Source of the DNA: Anaerolineales bacterium
GTDB lineage: Bacteria > Chloroflexota > Anaerolineae > Anaerolineales > Villigracilaceae
Assembly (NCBI GenBank): GCA_016789305.1
Contig: JAEURJ010000007.1
Location: 186,001 to 250,000 of the forward strand
DNA length: 64,000 nt
Direction of reading: 5' to 3'
The notes under the pieces were generated by a model that saw nothing but the letters and a program-made list of their open reading frames with translations, searched no databases and had not been told where the DNA came from. Positions 8,372-16,192 of the stretch are shown here, one piece after another (position 1 is the stretch's first letter; each line of letters starts with the position of its first letter). A program made the translations under genes and the position numbers.

Positions 8372-10146
8372 TGATTCTCCAGTTGTTTAATGACCGCTAA
8401 AATTCCGCTGTCACGCTTTATTGTGTAAATGACCTTCGCGTTTGGATATGAAGTTAGATCCAGGTTATAGCGTGAGGTGGATACCACATAATCGTAATGA
8501 TCTGCGCGATCAGTTTCGTAATCCGAGTAGATCTTTATATCACTTCGTGCGTAAAGTTCAAAGATATGTGCTGGTCCATCCACCCAGACGATTGCATCCT
8601 GGGGTGCAATTTGGTTCAAGTAATTTGCAGCCTCCCGGTAGGATGTACCCCAGTAATCCAGTTCGTACTTGCGGAAGACATCACCTGCAAAGCGGTTGTA
8701 GTAAATATATTCGTACGGATGCAAACGAATCGCGTCAACTACTCCGGGAAGCAGGCACAAAACCATCAACGCAACTTGCCAGTTTGAATTTTTTATTCTT
8801 TCAACAGCAGCTCCGGCCAGCATGAAGATGGGCGGGATGATGAAAAAGATCTGCCTGAAATTATCGTAAAGCGGTGAGCGCGTGACAATAAATCCGATCA
8901 GCGGAATGACAAACCAGACAGCGGTCAGTATCGCCAATTCACGCTTCTCTCTTGACCCGAGGACTGCTGCAAATAACCCAAGCAGAGTCAACACCCAGAC
9001 AGGTTCGGTGAGTTGTATCCCAAACAGTACAGGTAAATATGAGTATGGCAGATTTGTGGATGCGTAATCCGCGCCGTTGAAAAGAACCTGTCCATTCCAC
9101 GGATACTGTGACATGACCTTGATGCTTTCGATGAAATTTCCGATGGGATTGGTCCACAGGTAAGGCCAGGTAAGGTACATCGAGATGAGTGCGATCACTC
9201 CGTAGATGGCTAGAGGGAGAATGGCTTGTTTCCCTTGTTTGCGAAATGCATAATAAGCGACGAACACGGCTACAAATGGTCCCAGCACGCGGATGGAAGT
9301 GGCGAAGCCGAGAAGGATGGCCGGAAAAAGAATAGTGAGTAATGAATGGAAAGTGGTGCGCGAACGACGATACAGAGTGAAAAGTAAAAGAGAAGAGGAA
9401 AGAAGAAAGAGAAAGGAACGTGCCCACAGAAACATGGTGAAATACCGCTGAACGTAAACTTCCGCGCCTACTTTGCTTAAGTCAGAAGCGATGAGTGAGA
9501 TGATATTCAGTTGACCGGCTTTGGCGGATTCGACCAGGTTTGCGATGAGCGAGTGAAATGAATCAGTGAGGAGAAAGAGTCCGAAAGTGAGAACAAGCCA
9601 GAGCGTGGAAAGAAGCGCGAGAGTCCGCTTGGAGCGGGAATCAAGTTCGTTGAGTTGAATCGGTTGGAACGAGTCGAAAAGCTTCAATCCAAAATGAAGA
9701 GAGAGAAGAAAGAACGAGAGGAAGGGAATGTCCTTCGGGCTGATGAAGGCATGGCCAACGAGAAGTGGCTGAGTCGCAAACAGAAGGGTTGAAAAGGTCG
9801 CCGCGTTTTGTGAAAGCCAGCGTTTGGCAAGTTCGTAAAATGCCCATACGCCTGCGAGAAATGTGAGGAAGTAAAGATAATGCCGTGCATCGGATTCGAT
9901 GAAGATGGCCTGCAAAGGCTTTGCGAGCAATGCCACCACCATGACGAATGCGGGGCCGTAGTTGTCGTAGGTATTTCCGAAGATTTCGACAGTGCCATGT
10001 GTTGGAAATGTCGTGTATGCGTTGAGTGCCAGATCTGCGTATTTGAAAAACTTAAGCTCGTCCCATGATTCGCCGAACTGCGGAATCAGAAATGCGCCAA
10101 AGATGGCGAATGATAGAAAAATAAGAATGGTGGAATGCTTCTTCAT
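8368..10146 (-). CDS. GT-C fold membrane glycosyltransferase (ArnT/PMT-like)
   Basis: A membrane protein of 592 residues from the ATG at 10146. It has an acidic loop after the first segment (ESWDELKFF), a second loop with ISPKDIPF, which resembles the NPKD(S/V)PF motif common in GT-C enzymes, about ten membrane segments, and a soluble C-terminal domain. An upstream in-frame ATG at 10188 would place the N-terminus inside a perfect palindrome and add a Cys/Arg-rich leader, so I prefer 10146. It lies between metH and the homocysteine methyltransferase fusion (4-base overlap with the latter), an odd place for a sugar transferase. Substrate unknown. Confidence 0.85.
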   Translation of the reverse strand: MKKHSTILIFLSFAIFGAFLIPQFGESWDELKFFKYADLALNAYTTFPTHGTVEIFGNTYDNYGPAFVMVVALLAKPLQAIFIESDARHYLYFLTFLAGVWAFYELAKRWLSQNAATFSTLLFATQPLLVGHAFISPKDIPFLSFFLLSLHFGLKLFDSFQPIQLNELDSRSKRTLALLSTLWLVLTFGLFLLTDSFHSLIANLVESAKAGQLNIISLIASDLSKVGAEVYVQRYFTMFLWARSFLFLLSSSLLLFTLYRRSRTTFHSLLTILFPAILLGFATSIRVLGPFVAVFVAYYAFRKQGKQAILPLAIYGVIALISMYLTWPYLWTNPIGNFIESIKVMSQYPWNGQVLFNGADYASTNLPYSYLPVLFGIQLTEPVWVLTLLGLFAAVLGSREKRELAILTAVWFVIPLIGFIVTRSPLYDNFRQIFFIIPPIFMLAGAAVERIKNSNWQVALMVLCLLPGVVDAIRLHPYEYIYYNRFAGDVFRKYELDYWGTSYREAANYLNQIAPQDAIVWVDGPAHIFELYARSDIKIYSDYETDRADHYDYVVSTSRYNLDLTSYPNAKVIYTIKRDSGILAVIKQLENQ

Positions 10147-10158
10147 GATAGTTCTTCG

Positions 10159-10200
10159 ACATAAACAGGTATGCATGAACTCATGCATACCTGTTTATGT
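10159..10200. repeat. Perfect 20-bp inverted repeat after metH
   Basis: Arms ACATAAACAGGTATGCATGA and its exact complement with a 2-base centre. It lies between the metH stop and the next gene. No T-run follows on either strand, so it is not a standard terminator. It could slow transcription, protect mRNA ends, or be a mobile palindrome. Confidence 0.8.
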
Positions 10201-10202
10201 CC

Positions 10203-13200
10203 CTACTTCATCAACTGTTCGACTCTCGATTCGCCGACACTGTAATACTTTGCTTGCGCATGATGGACAATGATGGCGGCGGTGGATTGTTCGGGGATGA
10301 GTTGACCCGATGGCGAAAGGCTCATGCCCAATTCAGATTCCACGGCTGGGAGCAATTCAAAGACCTTGAAGTGATCCTCCAGCTCAGGAATGGCGGGGTA
10401 GCCCCATGAATAACGCTTGCCTTGTTTTTCACCAATGCCCAACTCACGGCGGATGTGCTCATGCATGTAATTAGCGGTTGCTTCGGCAGCCTGGACAGCG
10501 AGTCCGTGAACGAAATAGGCCTCGGTGTAATCGTTGGCGGCCTGCATCTTGTCAAATTTTTCGCTGGCTTCCTGACCAACAGTGACAACCTGCAAAGCAA
10601 CCACGTCCATTTGACCTGATTCAACGGTGGCGTAGTAATCTGAAAGTGCCAAATGATCATCGTATGGTTGACGCGGAAAATCAAAGCGGGTCAATTCCTT
10701 TTTGTCTTCCGCATCTTCATAAACGATCAATGTATCGCCATCGGCCTGGCAGGCAAAGTAACCATACACGGCTTGAGGTTTGAGCCATTTGAAACGTAAG
10801 GCTTCCTTGGTCATTTTTTCGAGGCGGGCATCGAACTCAGCTTTGAGTTTGTCCCATTCTGCGCCGTGTGTATTTTTTGCGCCCCATGAAAGGCGATACA
10901 ACTCATTAATGTTGAGATGTTTCAAAACGATTTCAAGCGGCATATCTTTGACGACTCGTTGACCAAGTTTTGCTGGCAACGCGATTGGAGCAGGCGCAAC
11001 CGCTGATCGTTGACCGCTGACCGCTGACTCCTTAGTTTGCGAAGCGCGATTCATTTCCATATCTGCATCTTTGCGGAGCTGCTCGAGCATGGCAGGTTGG
11101 CGTTTCGGGTCGATCAATGCATCCATCGTGTCGAGGCCTTCGAAGGCGTCCTTACAATAGAAGACGCCGGGTTCATATGTATTGCCATCTTCAGCGAAGA
11201 GGATGCGGCGGCCAAAGCGGCGATTGATGGCCGCGCCGCCAATCAGGATCGGAATTTTATGTCCGCGGCGGTGCATTTCGTTGACGATGAGCGGCATTTG
11301 TTTCGAGGTGGATACCAGCAGCGCTGATAAACCAATCGCAGTGGCATTGGCTTTTACAGATTCAGAAATGATGGTTTCAGCAGGGACCTGCTTGCCGAGG
11401 TCAATGACTGTGTAGCCATTATTTGCAAGAATGGTCTTGACTAAATTCTTTCCGATGTCATGCACATCACCATAGACAGTTGCAATGACAACTGTGCCTT
11501 TGGTGACACCTTCCACTTTTTCGAGATAATTCTCAAGATGGGAAACGGTCTTTTTCATCGTTTCGGCTGATTGCAGCACGAAGGGCAGGATCAATTCACC
11601 CGCGCCAAATTTATCACCCACTTCTTTCATCGCAGGGAGGAGAACAGTATTAAGGGTGTGTACGGCGACTTCATGGCGCGCAGTACGACCGCCCGTGGGT
11701 TCACGATTGATGATCTCGTCGACATCTGCTTCGACCCCTTCTTTGACGCGGTGCAAAATTTTCCAGTGCAGGCGTTGTTCAGGAGTCATGCCTTCGGTGG
11801 GGTCTGCAACCGTGGACTCGGTTGAAACGGTGACGGTTTCAAAATGTTGAATGAATCTTTGCAATGCATCTTCGCGGCGATTGAAGATCAGGTCTTCGCA
11901 CAGATTGCGTTCTTCGCTTCCGATCTCTGCATACGGCATCACATGTGCGGCGTTGACGATGGCCATGTCCAAACCAGCCTGCACGCAGTAATAGAGCATG
12001 ACCGAATTCAATGGCGGGCGCGCCTGTGGTGCGAGACCGAACGATAGGTTGCTCACGCCAAGCGAGGTCATCACGCCGGGTAGATTCTGTTTGATGAGGC
12101 GAATGCCTTCAATGGTTTCTTTGGCGGAATCGACAAATTCCACATCGCCCGTAGCGAGGGTGAAAGTCAAGTCATCGAAAACCAAGTCTTCGGGTTTTAG
12201 ACCGTGATCATCGACAGCAATGTCGTAAATACGTTTTGCAACTTCATATTTGCGCTGTGCAGTCTTTGCCATGCCGTTCTCGTCAATGGTGAGACAGATC
12301 ACAGCGGCGTTATATTTCTTGGCAAGACCGAAAATCTTATCAGCTTTTTCGCGGCCAGATTCGAGATGTGTGGAGTTGATAAGACAACGCCCGGGAGCTG
12401 TCTGCAGCGCGATTTCCAGAACATCCACTTCGGTCGAGTCGATCACGAGCGGAACATCCACACCCATTGCCAACTTCTTGACGACCTTGCGCATCTGCTC
12501 ACCTTCGTCCGCGCGTTCGGTGACGGCAACAGAAATGTCGAGCGCATGTGCGCCGCCAGCAACTTGTTCGCGGGCGATATCGAGAATGCCGTCGTAATCT
12601 TCTTCGAGCAGCAGGCGCTTGAATTTACGTGAGCCTTGCGCGTTGCATCTTTCGCCAAGCAGGGTGGGGGCGGGTTCCTGTCGCATGGCAATCGCTGACA
12701 TGGCAGAGGCAAGCTGAGGCGTAGATTGATGCGGTCGCTTGGGATGTGGATGATGATTCAGTTTGTCAACCAGCAATTTAAGATGAGCAGGCGTCGTGCC
12801 GCAACATCCACCCACAACAGAAATATTGTGCTTGGTCACAAATTCATACATGTCATTTGCGTACGGCTCAGGCTCCAGCGGATAGACAGCCTGACCATCG
12901 ACGTTCAATGGAAGCCCGGCGTTTGGAATACATGAAACGGGAAGCGTGGAGTTTTCGCCAAGGAAGCGGATCGGTTCGCGCATATGTTCGGGGCCTGTGG
13001 AACAATTGAGGCCGATGACATCGATGCCCATGCCTTCGAGAATGGTGAGCGACGCGTTGATGTCGGTGCCGAGCAACATGCGGCCGGTCGTATCGAGCGT
13101 GACCTGAGCCTGGATCGGCAAATAGACCTGAGTCTGTTCGAAAGCTTTGTGCAAACCTGTGATGGCGGCCTTGACTTCGAGAATGTCCTGCGAAGTTTCA

Positions 13201-13712
13201 ATGAGCAGAAGATCCACGCCGCCTTGAATTAACCCGACAGCCTGTTCCGCGAACGTATCGATCAACTCATCATATTTGACGTTCGATAATTCGGGATCAT
13301 TGGTGGATGGCAATTTGCCGGAAGGTCCGATGGAGCCAGCCACAAAACGTTGTTGGCCGGTCTTGGCAGTATATTCATCCGCAAGCTTGCGCGCGAGTTT
13401 GGCGGCAGCTGTGTTGATCTCAATGATGCGGTCCTGCAATTTATATTCCGCCATCGTCAGACGGTTGGAACGGAAGGTGTCCGTTTCAAGCACGTCCACG
13501 CCCACATCGAGGAACGAGCGATGAACTTTTTCCACGGCTTCGGGGCGGGAGATGACGAGATAATCGTTGCATCCGTTGTATTGCTCGCCGCCGAAATCTT
13601 CGGCAGTCAGGTTTTGCAATTGCAGGCTCGTGCCCATGGCGCCGTCGAAGACAAGCACCTTCTTTTCAAGGGCATCGAGATATGCGCGGTTGGTGTATTT
13701 TCTTTGTGTCAT
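10203..13712 (-). CDS. metH: Cobalamin-dependent methionine synthase
   Basis: A full four-module MetH of 1169 residues from the ATG at 13712 (AAGGAG 9 bases upstream; a more upstream ATG at 13763 would run into the preceding gene). Order: Hcy-binding zinc domain (about 10-320; LNCSTGP, GGCCGTTP), pterin-binding domain (about 340-600; LLGERCNAQGS), B12 cap and B12-binding domain with the cobalt-ligand motif DVHDIGKNL, and an AdoMet-binding reactivation domain (RYSWGYPAIPE). It transfers methyl from methyl-THF to homocysteine via methylcobalamin. Between the B12 and reactivation domains is a repetitive linker (SAVSGQRSAV) encoded by CGCTGAC-type DNA repeats. It lies in an operon headed by a SAM-I riboswitch. 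Confidence 0.97.
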   Translation of the reverse strand: MTQRKYTNRAYLDALEKKVLVFDGAMGTSLQLQNLTAEDFGGEQYNGCNDYLVISRPEAVEKVHRSFLDVGVDVLETDTFRSNRLTMAEYKLQDRIIEINTAAAKLARKLADEYTAKTGQQRFVAGSIGPSGKLPSTNDPELSNVKYDELIDTFAEQAVGLIQGGVDLLLIETSQDILEVKAAITGLHKAFEQTQVYLPIQAQVTLDTTGRMLLGTDINASLTILEGMGIDVIGLNCSTGPEHMREPIRFLGENSTLPVSCIPNAGLPLNVDGQAVYPLEPEPYANDMYEFVTKHNISVVGGCCGTTPAHLKLLVDKLNHHPHPKRPHQSTPQLASAMSAIAMRQEPAPTLLGERCNAQGSRKFKRLLLEEDYDGILDIAREQVAGGAHALDISVAVTERADEGEQMRKVVKKLAMGVDVPLVIDSTEVDVLEIALQTAPGRCLINSTHLESGREKADKIFGLAKKYNAAVICLTIDENGMAKTAQRKYEVAKRIYDIAVDDHGLKPEDLVFDDLTFTLATGDVEFVDSAKETIEGIRLIKQNLPGVMTSLGVSNLSFGLAPQARPPLNSVMLYYCVQAGLDMAIVNAAHVMPYAEIGSEERNLCEDLIFNRREDALQRFIQHFETVTVSTESTVADPTEGMTPEQRLHWKILHRVKEGVEADVDEIINREPTGGRTARHEVAVHTLNTVLLPAMKEVGDKFGAGELILPFVLQSAETMKKTVSHLENYLEKVEGVTKGTVVIATVYGDVHDIGKNLVKTILANNGYTVIDLGKQVPAETIISESVKANATAIGLSALLVSTSKQMPLIVNEMHRRGHKIPILIGGAAINRRFGRRILFAEDGNTYEPGVFYCKDAFEGLDTMDALIDPKRQPAMLEQLRKDADMEMNRASQTKESAVSGQRSAVAPAPIALPAKLGQRVVKDMPLEIVLKHLNINELYRLSWGAKNTHGAEWDKLKAEFDARLEKMTKEALRFKWLKPQAVYGYFACQADGDTLIVYEDAEDKKELTRFDFPRQPYDDHLALSDYYATVESGQMDVVALQVVTVGQEASEKFDKMQAANDYTEAYFVHGLAVQAAEATANYMHEHIRRELGIGEKQGKRYSWGYPAIPELEDHFKVFELLPAVESELGMSLSPSGQLIPEQSTAAIIVHHAQAKYYSVGESRVEQLMK

Positions 13713-13753
13713 TAAGTTGAACTCCTTAATTAATTTGTCTTGCTGATAATTGC

Positions 13754-14056
13754 TTATGCCCAATGATCTATTTGCTTCTCAAAATCGATTTCGTAAGCTT
13801 CCAGCCAGCGTTTGATATCAAAGTAGCTCGAGAACTTTCCTGAAATTAGTTGAATGATGGAACTCTCATCACATTCGGCTTGTTTATAAAATTTCTTCAT
13901 GTCATTTACGGTCAAAATATAGGCAATGTCATTGCCAAAGGCATCCTGTGCGGCCTCGCTGAAGTCATAATACTCCACTTTGAGCGCGCCTTCTTCCAGC
14001 CATACCCAGGTAACAGTTTTTTCGAGTCCGCCGTGGAGTTTTACCTTCTCGTTCAT
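13754..14056 (-). CDS. Small protein of unknown function
   Basis: 100 residues, acidic, no signal peptide or membrane segment, mixed alpha/beta composition with several Trp and Tyr. I do not recognise a family. It overlaps the NTF2-like gene upstream by 4 bases and ends 41 bases before the metH start, so it is clearly part of the operon. The overlap and coding-like composition support it as a real gene. Function cannot be stated. Confidence 0.75.
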   Translation of the reverse strand: MNEKVKLHGGLEKTVTWVWLEEGALKVEYYDFSEAAQDAFGNDIAYILTVNDMKKFYKQAECDESSIIQLISGKFSSYFDIKRWLEAYEIDFEKQIDHWA

Positions 14057-14481
14057 TTCGCGCCTTTATGAATGGACGAACTTCCTTCATTCCATAAAAC
14101 CTTCTGTGCAATTCCGCTGATCTTCCAATCACCTGATTTTATCAACTGGAAAGTATAGACGCAGTGTGAAGTGAAATCTTCCTCGTCTGATTTTCGCCAG
14201 ACGACCATCGAAGCGCGGCAGGTGGCTGTGTTTGTATCAGAAAAATCAATTTCGTAATTGCTGACCAGATGATGCAGCTTCAAATGGTCCAATGCTTCGC
14301 GGCGCAAATTCACATATTCACTGGCAGTGATCGTCTCCGGCGGCGTGCCGCGCAGGTCGGAGTAATCGGTGTAGATTGATTCGGTAAAGCAGGCTTCGAG
14401 TCCGCGCCAGTCTTTCAGGTCAAAGCTGTTGGCGAAGCGGGCGATCAGTTCCTGAATTTCGATTCTATCGTCCATGCTCAT
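14053..14481 (-). CDS. SnoaL/NTF2-like protein
   Basis: 142 residues with the pattern of the SnoaL-like (NTF2 cone fold) family: an N-terminal IQELIARFANSFDLKDW helix region, CFTES, then beta strands ending in GDWKISG. Such proteins are small cone-shaped enzymes or ligand-binding proteins; catalytic residues vary, so no reaction can be given. The gene overlaps both neighbours by 4 bases (hydrolase upstream, unknown small gene downstream), which indicates translational coupling. The start could be the first or third codon (both ATG). Confidence 0.85.
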   Translation of the reverse strand: MSMDDRIEIQELIARFANSFDLKDWRGLEACFTESIYTDYSDLRGTPPETITASEYVNLRREALDHLKLHHLVSNYEIDFSDTNTATCRASMVVWRKSDEEDFTSHCVYTFQLIKSGDWKISGIAQKVLWNEGSSSIHKGAK

Positions 14482-15422
14482 TCATCATCTCTTACATGCA
14501 GTGACTTCTCGAAGAAGCCGATCAGCCGCCGCATATATTCTTCCGGGTTTTTCACCAATCCATTTGCATGGCGGGCATCGGGGAATTCAAGAATTTCCCT
14601 GGGCTCGCGGGCTGCTTGAAAAAAGATTCGGCTAAAGTAAATGTCCCTTTCTCCGGAGGCAATCAACAGCGTGGGGCGAGGCGCGATGTCTCCGATCACT
14701 TCGAGTACACCCTTATCCCTGCCGCCGATCATGAATTGATAGACCAGATAATAAGCCCAGTTGAGCGGATAATTCAACCCGCGGATCAAACTTTTCGGAC
14801 GACCTCCATGATCGCTCAAAGTGGACGGTCCCAGCCCATCCAACGCCAGCGCGCGGATTTTGTCCGTTTTCAGTGCGCCGCGCAAAACCGCTTGTGCGCC
14901 GAGTGAAATTCCAAATGCGCCGATCTTGTCGCCATGTACATCGATGCGGGTTAATAAATAATCCACTGCGCCGGCAACATCATCACCTTCGCGCAAACCA
15001 TAAGTGGAAGTATCACCTTCGCTATTGCCGTGCGCCCGTAGGTCGATTGCGAATACGCCAAATCCCGCTTGCATAAGCAACCTGGCAAGGGCCGCCAAAT
15101 CACTGCTTGATGTTCCAAGTCCATGAGCGAGGAGAATTGTTGCATGATTTCTGCCTGCAATGAACCTTCCTGATAATTTCAACCCGTCACGCGATTTGAA
15201 TGAAACGCTTCTGAATCCGGCATCATCCGGCCTGAGGAAACTAAATCTTCGTGACGGATGGGCGAAGACAAAGGCATTCCGTACGGCAATGTACAGCCAC
15301 CAAAAAATCAAGGTTGCCGCCCAATAAACGGGTTGTTTGAAGGCGCGCGCAGCCGCAACGAGCATGGCGAACATGCTCATATAAAAAACAAAGGAGTTGC
15401 GGATGAGTCTCCAGTTGCGCAT
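14478..15422 (-). CDS. Membrane-anchored alpha/beta hydrolase
   Basis: 314 residues. Two hydrophobic segments near the N-terminus (about 10-50) suggest membrane anchoring. The hydrolase domain starts near residue 75, with LLAHGLGTSSSD (oxyanion HG motif), the nucleophile elbow GISLG, and a late FPDARHANG that could carry the catalytic His. A catalytic Asp is probably in ASGERD. It resembles the DUF1749/serine aminopeptidase S33 group of esterases. It starts 20 bases after the YdeI-like gene and overlaps the next gene by 4 bases. Substrate unknown. Confidence 0.88.
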   Translation of the reverse strand: MRNWRLIRNSFVFYMSMFAMLVAAARAFKQPVYWAATLIFWWLYIAVRNAFVFAHPSRRFSFLRPDDAGFRSVSFKSRDGLKLSGRFIAGRNHATILLAHGLGTSSSDLAALARLLMQAGFGVFAIDLRAHGNSEGDTSTYGLREGDDVAGAVDYLLTRIDVHGDKIGAFGISLGAQAVLRGALKTDKIRALALDGLGPSTLSDHGGRPKSLIRGLNYPLNWAYYLVYQFMIGGRDKGVLEVIGDIAPRPTLLIASGERDIYFSRIFFQAAREPREILEFPDARHANGLVKNPEEYMRRLIGFFEKSLHVRDDE

Positions 15423-15441
15423 CGGTTTCCTGACTCTTCGA

Positions 15442-15780
15442 TCACACGCCTTTTGGCAGGGTCGCCCGTCCTGCTTGAGTCATCCTGCCTTCGTCGATCA
15501 TTTTGCGGGCGCGTTCCATGTTCACATCGGTCCAAAGAGATTTTTGTCTGCGTGGGGTGAAGCGTTTGGCAAAGCGTTGATCATCCATGCCTTTTTCGAA
15601 GCCGTCGATCCAGCCGAAGCAAATGGCTTCTTCCACAGCGTCCGCGTAGGGAAGCGAAGGTTTCTTCGTCACCTTTTTATATTGAATCAACCAGATCTCT
15701 TTCTTGATCCTGTGATTCTGTTCGAGCCATTCGCGAAATTCTTCGCGGGTGGTGACGTAAATTGTTTCGCCAATTTCCAT
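15442..15780 (-). CDS. YdeI/OmpD-associated family protein, apparently shortened
   Basis: 112 residues matching the N-terminal part of the YdeI family (EFREWLEQNH, IWL, Y.DAVEEAICFGWIDG, RFTPRR..S.W). Usual members are about 190 residues, with a C-terminal helical domain that is missing here; the frame ends shortly after AGRATLP. It could be a degraded copy or a natural short form. It is the first gene behind the SAM-I riboswitch and palindromic element. Function of the family is poorly defined (bacteriocin protection and similar roles are reported). Confidence 0.8.
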   Translation of the reverse strand: MEIGETIYVTTREEFREWLEQNHRIKKEIWLIQYKKVTKKPSLPYADAVEEAICFGWIDGFEKGMDDQRFAKRFTPRRQKSLWTDVNMERARKMIDEGRMTQAGRATLPKGV

Positions 15781-15804
15781 ATAATCCTCTCGTCATTGTG
15801 AAGA

Positions 15805-15926
15805 CCGGTGGTTGAGTAGTCGGCGATGCTGTTTCGCCGTCGTATCGAAACCACGGATTGCATGTTGACTTGTAATTGTTGGTTTCGATACAGACGAGAA
15901 GAACACTCGTCCTACTCAACCGACAG
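15805..15926. repeat. Branched palindromic repeat element (MITE-like)
   Basis: Outer arms GGTTGAGTAG (15810-15819) and CTACTCAACC (15912-15921) enclose three further pairings: CGGCGA/TCGCCG (15821-15839), GTATCGAAACCA with its complement (15842-15891), and GACGAG/CTCGTC (15893-15911). The fold would be a four-way junction. It lies between the riboswitch terminator and the first gene of the operon. The GGTTTCGATAC...CTACTCAACC motif looks like a dispersed bacterial repeat, but copy number cannot be tested here. Confidence 0.75.
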
Positions 15927-15940
15927 GATGCGCCGTAAAT

Positions 15941-15967
15941 AAAAAACGCCTCTCAATATGAGAGGCG
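15941..15967 (-). terminator. Intrinsic terminator of the SAM-I riboswitch
   Basis: On the minus strand, a CGCCTCTCA stem with its complement (loop TAT) is followed by TTTTTT. It stands 14 bases beyond the aptamer and is the likely expression platform: SAM bound gives termination, low SAM gives read-through. Confidence 0.9.
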
Positions 15968-15980
15968 ACATGAATAGAAG

Positions 15981-16080
15981 TCATCTCTCATCTCCCAGAC
16001 ATCAGTCTGCCGAAGTTGGCACCGCTTGAACGGTTGCCGAGGCGTCAAAGGGTCGGTCCCTCAGCCTCTCTGGATGAGCA
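15981..16080 (-). promoter_or_regulatory. SAM-I riboswitch (S-box) aptamer
   Basis: Read on the minus strand, the conserved S-box blocks appear in order: CTCATCCAGAGAGG, CTGAGGGAC, CCCTTTGA, GCCTCGGCAACC, GGTGCCAA, then GGAGATGAGAG closing P1. Spacing fits the SAM-I consensus, including the kink-turn and pseudoknot core. Such elements bind S-adenosylmethionine and shut down methionine genes. A terminator lies directly downstream, and metH plus a homocysteine methyltransferase-MTHFR gene lie further on in the same direction, which explains its place. Confidence 0.96.
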
Positions 16081-16100
16081 TATCCGTAAATTGTTCTGGT

Positions 16101-16129
16101 TTTATAACATGGCAGGGGAGGTGTGTCAA
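16101..16129 (-). promoter_or_regulatory. Sigma70-type promoter of the S-box leader
   Basis: On the minus strand TTGACA (16124-16129) and TATAAA (16101-16106) are spaced by exactly 17 bases, about 20 bases before the riboswitch aptamer. Confidence 0.85.
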
Positions 16130-16192
16130 CTGAAAAACATGCTTGACTCTGAACAATTTCAGACGTAGACTCTCAAATAAGCATTTCCTTAA

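Noticed and set aside
10147..10188. Longer N-terminus for the GT-C gene ending at 8368
   Set aside because: The extra codons lie mostly inside the perfect palindrome, and the ATG at 10146 gives a normal signal-anchor start.
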